Origin: Enchytraeus crypticus
Taxonomy: Eukaryota > Annelida > Clitellata > Enchytraeida > Enchytraeidae
Direction: 5' to 3'
Length of the DNA: 64,000 bases
Assembly (NCBI GenBank): GCA_905160935.1
Contig: CAJHZI010000740.1
Span: 372,001 to 436,000 of the forward strand
Shown: one piece after another, positions 46,711-58,000 of the stretch
How positions within the stretch are numbered: position 1 is the first letter of the stretch
Layout: every line of letters starts with the position of its first letter
The notes under the pieces: model-generated
Told to the model about the DNA's origin: nothing
Database searches by the model: none
The model's input: only the letters and a program-made list of their open reading frames with translations
Translations under genes and position numbers: made by a program

Positions 46711-47635
46711 CCTTTATTCATGTATACCTTCGGTTTGCTTGTTAAATTTGAGCGCTTTCTTTTCCCAATTTAGGGGTGATATCTCTTTGATGTGATTAAT
46801 TTACAATATGCATAATAAGTACTGTTGCTCTTTAACTAAGCTAGGGCACGTTCCATGACGTGTGGGATAGCGTGGCCCTGGCAGGAAGCTAAAAACATAT
46901 AGGCCTATCGTATTAATTTCCACCCTTATTTAAACAGGCGAACAGAACGACTGTAGGCCTACTGATAGTTGCTAAACAGTAGCCTTAAGGCAGATTGATA
47001 TAGCCTACCCGAAATATTAATCGCAATAGAGACGTCTGCTTTATTATCAGCTTAAATATGTACCTTAAAATAGCTAGCATAAAAATCCATGAAGATATGT
47101 CAAAATATTTAAAATGTACATTGTACACGTTTTAATAGATATATTTTAATTTGTGACTTTAACGCGGTATCAGACTGAGCTATGATAATATAACTTATAT
47201 ACATTTAATTGTTAAATTACTATAATGCCACTCTGTTACCTTATTATTATTATTTATTTTATTTTGATTAATAAAATTGACTTAGATAGTGAACAATGTA
47301 GCCTACCTCATGTTTAAGATTAATATTCCGTTTTTATTAAACTTTCAGTTTTATTCTTTGCTACCTGGCCCGCTAAAGCATTTACGCGAGCCTCCAGGCT
47401 CTGAAGAATTATTAATATGCTTTGTCAACTTAGCTAAACCGCTACCTCGAAATCTCCAATTTAATAAGATACTAATTACTAGGGTCTAGCTGTCTGTACT
47501 GGCTGTGGTTATTGATAATTACTCGACTATTACCAGGCGTTTTGACACACAGTAGCTGTTTTAGCCCGAACTTAGAATGACTTTCTATGCAAATTTAAGC
47601 TAATTTCAATATAGTCTCTATACCTAGCTGTACTA

Positions 47636-47728
47636 TTGTGCCTTGACGTCCCTGACATCATCCTTGTATGAGGAAACGGACGTCAAACCTTTATTATTAT
47701 TATTATTATTATTAATATTATTATTGTA
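47636..47728 (+). mobile_element. SINE-C 3' end with (TTA)n tail
   Basis: GACGTCCCTGACATCATCCT, TGTATGAGGAAACGGACGTC, AAACCTTTATTATTATTATT. It is the plus-strand twin of 16575-16668. Confidence 0.7.
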
Positions 47729-48309
47729 CGCCAGCTAGATGTTATGAATATTATAATGGCTCTCTTTAGTTCTCTAATTTTGATAACAGACTATGTATGC
47801 AAAAAATTAACTTTTTTGAACTGCTTAATATTCATAAGCGAGCAGAAATTTATATTTATAGTGACAGTGACAAGATCTTACATTGATGAAATTAACTTTT
47901 AATATAGTTAAATATTACTATTGTCCAGTCAATAGGCCTTCTAATAATTGTTATTAACATCTTTTAATACTGATTAATAGGAAAAGTAATTACCGTAGAG
48001 TAAGTAAGTTACGCTTGTTTTGCCTTGGCTACTACTGACGTGGCAATGACGTATGCAACATACTGATTTTTCGTATTGTTTGTTAGATAAGTTTTGCAAA
48101 ACATCAGCGAAGGCTCGCCGCATTATAATATAATGTTCAGACAAATTACAATAGTGTAGACTTCTTTATTATTAATCTAAAGCTCATTATTGATTAAACA
48201 CTGTGTCCAGAGAGGGCCTGGAAACTTGTTATTGATTTAAACGTTTTCACTCGGCTATATTCGAGCATTGAAGAGCTCGAATAATCGTTGAGTCAGGGAG
48301 AAAGAGCTT

Positions 48310-48503
48310 CAGTTCTCTGTAAATCACTTCATTTCTACGGAGTTTGCACTTTAATTAAAAGACTAGTTTTAAGTCCGATCATTTAAATGATAGCTGTAAA
48401 TCACTTCATTTCTACGATAGTGTAGACTTCTACACTATCGATATCTACGGAGTTTGCACTTTAATTAAAAGACTAGTTTTAAGTCCGATCATTTAAATGA
48501 TAA
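48310..48503 (+). repeat. Direct duplication (~77 bp) with inserted palindrome
   Basis: The block TGTAAATCACTTCATTTCTA plus GGAGTTTGCACTTTAATT through TCATTTAAATGATA occurs twice. The second copy is split by about 33 bp that begins with the hairpin GATAGTGTAGA-CT-TCTACACTATC. Confidence 0.88.
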
Positions 48504-49640
48504 CTATCGATATCTAATTACTGCGCTAAACTTGTTTTAGCTTGAAAGCTTGATATCAAGCCTGTTTGAAACATTTTGAGCAGTGCCAAAATGTTACTAA
48601 ATGCTGTAAAAGTGTAAATCTTAAAGTTATATTTCTTTACATTTAATTACAGCAATTTTAATCGAAAAAGTTTAAAATCCCTAGTTACATTTATAAAGAA
48701 ACTTCTGACAAATATAGGCTACGAAATTTAAGAATTACAGCAATGGATATAAAATAGGCGAATTAAGGAAGCTTAATGTCACAGTGAATGTTTCGACCAC
48801 GTGGGTCAACTGTTAAATATCCGGCTATCGAATAATAGATGACCAATTATAATTATTAAGCATATTTAATTATATTTAATAGACCTAACTATGCAAAAAC
48901 CATCGTGCGACAGTATGTGTGTTATATTGAACATGCTAAAATTAGAATTGCATTGAATGCATTATATTATTACAATGTCCCAACGTCAGAAAGGGCATAA
49001 CTGTGTTTCAGGAGAAGATGATGATGTATTTATAATGTCTGCTATATTATACATCTTGCTCTTAGTATATAATGTTGGCTCTGTATTACATATTAAAGAT
49101 CTATTTCTAGCTCAAGCATTAAACTTTTACACAATATAGAATCTAATTTAGTAATATCAACCTGTTCTTGATTATTGATTTATTAAAGATTTCTTTGACT
49201 AAATGCACGGTATCATGTACTCGCGTGCAAAAATGCACACATCTAGGAAAAACGGCCACTTTTAACTGAAAATGGATTTGAACCCTAATCTCTCAATCCT
49301 AAGGTGGAGCTTTTTATATCCGAGTCTATATATCAATAATTCAACGTTCAGTATAAATTGAAACCAACACATATATCTAGATGTCAGAAGTAATTAGTTT
49401 TTTATTTCTAGAAACACAGACAACGTAACATTCAGAAACGGTGATATGTTTGGAATGCAAACACGCCCTCGGCTGATAATAATAATAATAATAACAACAA
49501 TTGGAGTGCTACAGTCATCAATGACAACATCGAGCACTATTGAGACAAAATCAAGCCGGCGAGCAAAAAAAGAAGGTCCAAAAACGGTGCAAATTCCAAA
49601 ATCCAGAAATTCAGTCCAAAGTAAAGGGAGTTAAAGAAAA

Positions 49641-50040
49641 GGTGGTTTAGGCGCAGGTCGTTGATCATGGACACTGGATGGAAAAGAGAGATGGAAAAGA
49701 TAGGTCTTCAACTGCTTATGTAACTGTTCATAGGAAAGCAAAGGCTGATGCGATTCAAATGAAGATTTCCGAAGATTGGATGGAAGAGAATTCCAGATCT
49801 GAGGTGCAGCATGCTGGAAAGAACGATTAGATAGCTTAGAGCGTGAAGGTAAACTAGGTCTCACAAGAGTAATGAACTTAGAAGACCGAGTAATAGCAGG
49901 CTGCATCACTTTAATCAAGTGAGACATACAAGTTTGTCCAGGGATGGTGATGGACTTATAGGTTAACGAAGCTGTTTTGTAAATGATACGCTTTTTAATC
50001 TTTAGTCAGTGCAAAGACTTCAAAATAGGCGTAACATGTA
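49641..50040 (-). mobile_element. Non-LTR retrotransposon C-terminal remnant
   Basis: The minus strand encodes PILKSLHWLKIKKRIIYKTA, SLTYKS, then RSFQHAAPQIWNSLPSNLRK and HKQLKTYLF. The H-W-L, N-S-L-P and L-K-x-x-L-F elements are standard at the C-terminal end of CR1/Jockey-type LINE polyproteins. Only this end is present. Confidence 0.82.
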
Positions 50041-50360
50041 ATATTAATATCCGGTGACTTAGGTGTGTCATCGACACACATCGAGGCTTATATAATTTGC
50101 TATTGTTCATAACTCAGCTTCTGCATTCACCGTATTAGCCCTAGCTAGTAGACACTAACTACACCATATGAAAAACGCAAGCAGGATCGCTATGAGCTGG
50201 TCTACTTCATTGTATTATGCGCAACATGTTCAGAGCTTGTTGCTAAAATGCAATGCGTGGCATTGTTCTCATATCTAGTTGATCGTAGTGACTAAATGGA
50301 AAATTAGCTCACATCGGAGTTCTTAACAACAATCTAAGGAAAATAATCCGTCTGCTAAAA

Positions 50361-50444
50361 AAGCTAAAGCTAATGTTAGCGTCAGTTTCCTCACTCGAAA
50401 ACGATGTCAGTGACGAGCGAGCCCAGGATTTGAACCCCGCACAT
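50361..50444 (-). mobile_element. SINE-B, 5'-truncated
   Basis: The reverse complement reads GGGGTTCAAATCCTGGGCTC, GCTCGTCACTGACATCG and GAGTGAGGAAACTGACGC. Confidence 0.75.
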
Positions 50445-50544
50445 AAATATTTTTGCTAGAACGATCACCCCCGCTCCTGCTTAACACCTTAACCTGGAGC
50501 CTTCACTCCATGTCCTTCCATCCGGAAGTGACCCTCACGCTGTC

Positions 50545-50965
50545 AGCTCAGTGGACCACCAGTGTTTTATACCATAACGATACATTTAGTAGACCACCAG
50601 TGTTATATACCATAACAGTCCATTCAGTAGACCACCAGTGTTATATACCATAACGGTTCATTCAGTAGACCACCAGTGTTATACACCATAACGGTTCATT
50701 CAGTAGACCACCAGTGCTACATATCATAACGATCCATTCAGTAGACCACCAGTGCTATATACCATAACGATCCACTCGGTGAACCACCAGTGCTATATAT
50801 ACCATAACGGTCCATTCAGTAGACCACCAGTGCTATATACTATAACGGTCCATTCAGTAGACCACCAATGTTATATATCATAACGGAACATCCAGTGGAC
50901 CACCAGTCCTATATACCATAGCGGTCCATTCAGTAGACCACCAGCGTTATATATCATAACGGTCA
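50545..50965 (+). repeat. ~38-bp minisatellite
   Basis: Eleven imperfect copies of a unit with CAGTAGACCACCAGTGTTAT followed by ATACCATAACGGTCCATT. Confidence 0.92.
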
Positions 50966-51858
50966 TTGCAAACTGGCAGCGCTCACATGGTAAGATGTGT
51001 GGACTAACTGCAATTTAACGGAAAGATAAGTATTCGCCTGTCAACTAGTAGAGCACAGTATTGTAATAGTTCATAACCTTAGAAGAATAGTTACTGATAT
51101 TCCGTAGAAAGATAAAGCAAGGTTAAACTCGGTCTTCAATCATGCATTACATGCGCTCTATAGTTACTGCGTAATCTAGTTACTTTATCTAGGTTCCTAG
51201 TTATTGAGAATTGCCTCGGTTTACGCATAGGTATTGATTAGGTCAAGCGGCAAATCGATTCACTCGAGATGCCAGCAGAGAAACCTACTTATACACTTCT
51301 TAAATGTTTTTGACCGTTTGGCAAAGGAACAACCGTTGGGGCGCGATTATATGGCACTAAATTACATTTAATTACGCTATTGCTATATTACATTAATGTA
51401 CATCATGTACACTAGAATTGATATTGGTAAATATTTTTCAGCGAGGTTCAGGGCTCGATATCTTTGACACACTCTATGTCAAGAAGTGCTACGAAGAAGT
51501 GCAATAACAAGTCGTACTCCAGAGTGCTTAAACTATGTACTACTAGTATCTGTTCACGATCTATATCTAATATTGTCTCTAATAAATTGAAACCAGTTTT
51601 AAAATGTTTGGTCATAAAATATATTGGAGTGCTTTTAATTGTGTTTGCGCAACCTATGACTTTTGTGAGTTATACAACATTTTCGTTCAAAAATTGTTAA
51701 TTGTATGACACATCTGGGTGATCTTAACGAGTGTAAAAAATCTATAACATAAAAGAACCAGCAAATACACAAGTAAGCTACTATTATAATGATAGTGCAG
51801 CTAAAGTTAATATCCTATTATGAAATATATTTAATCTATTTCGATGTCAAACTATATT
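50966..51858. other. Downstream of PHF12; no gene seen
   Basis: A 78-codon plus-strand ORF (51464-51700) has no recognisable domain. ATTAAA on the minus strand at 51835-51830 is only about 24 nt after the PHF12 stop, too close to be a convincing poly(A) signal. Confidence 0.5.
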
Positions 51859-52023
51859 TCACAGTATGTTTAACTCCGGCGAAGCTCTGTCCATGATGGA
51901 GAAGACAAACTGGAGACAACCAATAGATATGTGAGAGCCATGCTGCAGCACGGCTGGCCCCTCCCACCCAGCCTCATTATATACAGCATCTGATCCCAAA
52001 CAATTACACTCTAGTTCTGTCTT
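51859..52023 (-). CDS. PHF12: PHF12 exon 12: C-terminus (residues 650-703)
   Basis: Acceptor gtgctttgcag|, 165 bp to TGA. It encodes [40 protein letters not shown] and [14 protein letters not shown]. Confidence 0.92.
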   Translation of the reverse strand, partial: KTELECNCLGSDAVYNEAGWEGPAVLQHGSHISIGCLQFVFSIMDRASPELNIL

Positions 52024-55000
52024 CTGCAAAGCACAAACATACATGAATACAATCACTTGCATATCCCGCCTCACAAATATCATATAACGTACATATTCAA
52101 ACATGCTAAATTTGAATGAAGATCGTAGATAGCAGATGTACGGAATAAAGATCTTCGATTTACACATCACTTATATGCACAGCGAAATGTTACAACTGGA
52201 TATATCGCATAGCTTATGTTAGAGTTAGACCATCAGCACGTATGATACTATGATATGCGTGAGCTATAATTGTCTGACAAAACTTCGGTACGAGTCATCT
52301 ACAATGAATAGCTTGGAAATAATTAACCAGGAATGGCAGCTGCAATACTTTCCTTTTACAAAGAATAATGTATCACCAATCAGTTAGGTCTAAAAAATAT
52401 TGTAATTGTAATGTATTTCATTAAACCATTGTAAATCAGTTGGAATTTTAATTACTAATACAAACATCACTGTTAATTGACCAGTTTCTAAGAGAGATTC
52501 TAATATCCATGCAATGCACAAGTAGAACCCAGGACTCTGGAGCACAATGCGTAAGTAACACAGAAATTCTCAAAAGTTTGGAACATGTGAACTAACGATC
52601 TCTTTAAGCAATATTCTTGTCGTTAAAAATTTGCAAATGAATTAACTGTTAAATAAACAGTTTAATCATATATTTCATTTCTAACAACATCCGAGACGCC
52701 AAGTAAGTAGATGTGTTACAAAATAGTTCCAGATATTCCAAAGCATCGTTATTCCATTGAGTTCATAAAGAATGAAGTCTGAGACTGATTATAATACTCA
52801 ATACTTATAGATACTCCAGAATTATTCACCTTAGCGACGAGAGTGGAGTTCTGAACGAGAGCTGTGAGTGGAGGTGAATGAATGGAAGACTGCACGAGAT
52901 GTTGTACATCTGAGATCATCTTGTTCACTTTCTTACGCTTTGACACCGCTGATGATAGAGTTGTATCGCAGGAGTACAGAACGCTTTCCACAAATGTGCC
53001 GTGTTCACTGTAGTTCAGTAGTTCATACTCATCGCTCATCTGCACATGTAAGAAACATTTAATCAATGAGGGAGAGCAATGAAATTAATAAAATACATAC
53101 GCATCATTACTGTATTGAATATATATTCAAAATTTCATGTTGACTATATGTAGAATAAACAAGATATAAGATTTACACACGTACACTGGTGCTGGCTTCA
53201 CGCAAGAGTTGAAAAATCTAATTTTAACAAAAGTTCTGGTTTAATTAGTCAATCTATACCCAAAATATCTTTAAATATTTTGACAACCACAAGAATTTAC
53301 AAGCACTTAAACCCACTATAAGCAAAAAGTATTTACAAGCACTTAACTCACTATAAGCAAAAGTATTTACCAGCAATTACACTTGTAGGCAGAAGTAAAA
53401 ACTTAAAAAAATAAGATTGGACAAGAAGAAGAAATTACAACAGCAAGCAAGCATTATAGACATAAGAATTTACAGGAACTTACAAGCATTATAAACACAA
53501 GAATTTAAAAGAACTTACAAGTATTATAAAAACAAGAATTTACAAGAACATGCAAGCATTATAAACACAACAATTTACAAACACTTACAGACGTTGTAAA
53601 CACAAGAATTCACAAGAACTTACATACATTATAAAGACAATAGTTCACAAGCACGTACAGACATTAGAAAGACAATAGTTTACAAGCACTTACAGACATT
53701 ATAAGATTATAGTTCACACGCACTTACAGACATTATAAATACAAGAATTTACAAGCAGTAGAAGAATGAAGGACAAGTGTATTTTGACAAGCACAGGAAT
53801 TTATTGCATAGTATTAAAAGTGAAAAAGTGTACGTTTAGTAATTTAACGATTTTATAACAATACAGGTTCTTAAAAATTACAAAGCAACATAAAGAATAA
53901 AACACCAGATATAGATCATTAACTTTATAATTTCTAAATAAAAAAATAGTTGATGAAACCTCATCATAGAATATACAGGCATGTTTGACTGAAGCCTTAC
54001 AGCATCTACCAAATCCCGTTAAACAAAAGTCCATATCTGAACCTGAAACAAGTAGAACTATTATATTAATTATTGCAATACAGTATGACTGAACAGAAAA
54101 CCATTAAAGTGTTAAATATCCGACGCTACACTAAAACCATTAAAGTGTTAAATATCCGACGCTACACTAAAACCATTAAAGTGTTAAATATGCGACGCTA
54201 AACTAAAACTATTATTAAAGTGTTAAATATGCGACGCTAAACTAAAGCTATTAAAGTGTTAAATATGCGACGCTACACTAAAACCATTAAAGTTAGATAT
54301 GTAAATCCACACTAAAACCATATGTGATGCTACAGTAAAACTATTAAAGTGCTAAATGTACGATGCTATACTAAAATCATTAGGTGTTATATATGCGCTG
54401 CTACACTAAAACCATTAGGTATATATACGCGACGTTACTAAAACCATTGGGTATCATATATTCAACGTCACTCTAAAACCATTAGGTGACATATAATATG
54501 CGACGTTACAATAAAACCACTAGGTGTTATATATGCACTGCTATACTAAAACCATTAGGTGTTATATATGCATTGCTACACTAAAACCATTAGGTGTTAT
54601 ATATGCATTGCTATACTAAAACCATTAGGTGTCATATATGCATTGCTATACTAAAACCATTAGGTGTTATATATGCATTGCTATACTAAAACCATTAGGT
54701 GTTATACATGCATTGCTATACTAAAACCATTAGGTGTTATATATGCATTGCTATACTAAAACCATTAGGTGTCATATATGCATTGCTATACTAAAACCAT
54801 TAGGTGTTATATATGCATTGCTATACTAAAACCATTAGGTGTCATATATGCATTGCTATACTAAAACCATTAGGTGTTGTATATGCATTGCTATACCAAA
54901 ACCATTAGGTGTTATATATGCATTGCTATACTAAAACCATTAGGTGTTATATATGCGACATTACAATAAAACTGTCAACAGAATTCAATCTAACGACATT

Positions 55001-58000
55001 ACTAACTAACTCATATATAACAATTCTGAAGGAATAAGTTCCTAGCCGGACATACCCGTTCCAATGGTGAATGTTTTGTAGATCATCGGCACAGCTGGAA
55101 GTTTAGACGAAAGAGGACAGAGCAAGGCACGAGCTTGCTGGTACTCCTCACCTGTGCAGCAAAACAAGAACAAATCAACACAACGTTTAGAATCTTTCTC
55201 TCTCTCAGGGCACTGCCTACTAGCAGGTCTATGATATACAACGTCTCCACTCTTCTCGGTCTTCCGCTTTCCTCACGCTTTCCTCACACTTAGAATATCA
55301 TGTAATTTATCTAGATCACACTACGATACTAATCTGGCTGAAGTGCTGATTTATAAGTACATTAGATTGGAATTAGCTCTAGGAAAACTCAGCATGACAG
55401 AAAGTTACAGAGATTAATTTCTTGTCATTTTGCCATGCCAATTTCACTCAGAAGTCAGTTCAAAACACAAAGCATGTATCATCATAATTATCATCCTCCC
55501 TTTAATCCCAGTTTAACTCAGGTGGGGATACAAATGGACATTCCCCACACCTCTCTGTCCCGCACCATATCAAAATCTCTTCCATTTGTTTTAGAAAATT
55601 TAGGTCCAAAGCATGTATACACAATGTAAATACAAATGTAGAGCAGGCTATACAGCAGCAGGCAATCAAATGAGACCTGCTGTTTTACAGCAGCAGGCAA
55701 TCACACACTGCTGCTGTACTTTAGTTGTAAAATATGATTTTAAATAAATTATCATCAAACTACAACTAACAGGTGTTAATATCATGCACATTTTTGGTTT
55801 GTTTAATAGAAGACAAATATATAGCCTAAAATATCAGAGTCAAAATATATAGATACAGGTTGTAAATTAACATACATGTAGATTACCACATTTAATCTAA
55901 TCTGTAATTTACGCACAGAATGAAGAGCTACGAATAGACGCACAGAATGACGAGCTATGACCAGACACACAGAATGAAGAGCTACGAATAGACGCACAGA
56001 ATGACGAGCTATGACCAGACACAGAGAATGAAGAGCTACGAATAGACGCATAGAATGACGAGCTATGACCAGACACACAGAATGAAGAGCTACGAATAGA
56101 CGCATAGAATGACGAGCTATGACCAGACACACAGAATGAAGAGCTACGAATAGACGCACAGAATGACGAGCTATGACCAGACACACAGAATGAAGAGCTA
56201 CGAATAGACGCATAGAATGACGAGCTATGACCAGACACACAGAATGAAGAGCTACGAATAGACGCATAGAATGACGAGCTATGACCAGACACACAGAATG
56301 AAGAGCTACGAATAGACGCACAGAATGACGAGCTATGACCAGACACACAGAATGAAGAGCTACGAATAGACGCACAGAATGACGAGCTAGGACCAGACAC
56401 ACAGAATGAAGACGCATAGAATAGACCCCCCATGAAGAATAGACGCAGAATGACGATGAAGAGCTACGAATAGACGCACAGAACACGAGCTATGACCAGA
56501 CACACAGAATGAAGAGCTACGAATAGACGCATAGAATGACGAGCTATGACCAGACACACAGAATGAAGAGCTACGAATAGACGCATAGAATGACGAGCTA
56601 TGACCAGACACACAGAATGAAGAGCTACGACTGAGAGCTATGACCAGACACACAGAATGAGAATGACGAGCTATGACCAGACACACTATGAATGAAGAGC
56701 TATAACCAGACACACAGAATGAAGAGCTATGACCAGACACACAGAATGAAGAGCTATAACCAGACACCTAGAATGAAGAGCTATAACCAGACACACAGAA
56801 TGAAGAGCTATAACCAGACGCACAGAATGAAGAGCTATGACCAGACGCATAGAATGAAGAGCTATGACCAGACACATAGAATGAAGAGCTATGACCAGAG
56901 CTGCCAATGGCTTATATGCATATAAACTGAAACTAAGTGAAATATTTAGGGTAAATAACAACAAAAATAACATAAAATAGTCATAGAAGACCTGTGAATG
57001 TGGCCACACCATACGGCAATAAGCCCATATCAGTGGAAGCAGAGATATTAACATCAAAGATATTCCCATTCAACCTTTCCGTCGACACAGAAATATCTCG
57101 TACACTCAACGTGTTCTCAGAGTCAGAAGCATTCGGTTCATCATCGTCGATTAACATCTCATCATCCTTCCTGCTCAATAGACTCCTTTCGGCCAATGAA
57201 TCACCCACGGGTATGTTGGATAATAACTTATTGCTAATTTTTTCATTACTATCTTCTGTACTTGATATGGAATTAGATACTGCATTTAGAGTGCTAACTA
57301 GTTTTTGATTTGTTGCCATACTGTTCTCATTTTTAAGCTGTTCACCGGTTTGACAATATGATGCTTTATCGTCTGACAATTCTTCTATTTCTGGTTCCTC
57401 TTTGATTTGGAAGCACTCTGACGATTGTTTAGAATTAAGCAGTGCAGCTGACTCGTACATAGACTTTACCGCAACAGGCACCTGCAAGTATAAATATCAG
57501 CAAAGGCATATGAAGCATCCCTTAAATTCCGTAAAATTATAATTTAACACAAAATTTGTACATTTAAAACTGTTATTCAGAGCTGCAAGGTATATTATAG
57601 CATTATATTTAGCATCTATCTAGGCTGTCTCGACTCCTGCAGAGGCTTAACTTTTATGATATAAAATTTAAATTAATTCTTTAATATTAAATATTTCACA
57701 CAATAATTCAATTGGGCAACATCAATTAATGATGGATAAAGTTTAGTCATTCATGAGAACTTAGCAATAAAACCAAATTGAAATGTACTGCAACTATAAT
57801 GAATCGACAATAAATTTATTTATATAGTATATTATTCTTATATGCTCATAAGTAACACCTTCCCTGGCCCATCAATCAAACAAGATAAACCATAAAAAAA
57901 TGACAAAACTTTGAGTTAACTTTTAAAGTTTAAACAGCAAAATAAAATGCATAAATTCAACCTTAGCCTTGAGTCGATTAGAGCACGACTGCTTGACACG

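Larger units (their letters stand above)
46711..49640. other. Between the Ig gene and a LINE remnant; no gene seen
   Basis: AT-rich. AATAAA at 47270-47275 is a possible poly(A) signal for terminal exon b, though distant. Also present are a SINE-C 3' end and an ~80-bp direct duplication at 48310-48503, both listed separately. Confidence 0.5.

Noticed and set aside
55803..56486. 227-codon minus-strand ORF ([15 protein letters not shown] repeats)
   Set aside because: Frame through the 27-bp satellite in PHF12 intron 8; several frames and both strands are equally open.
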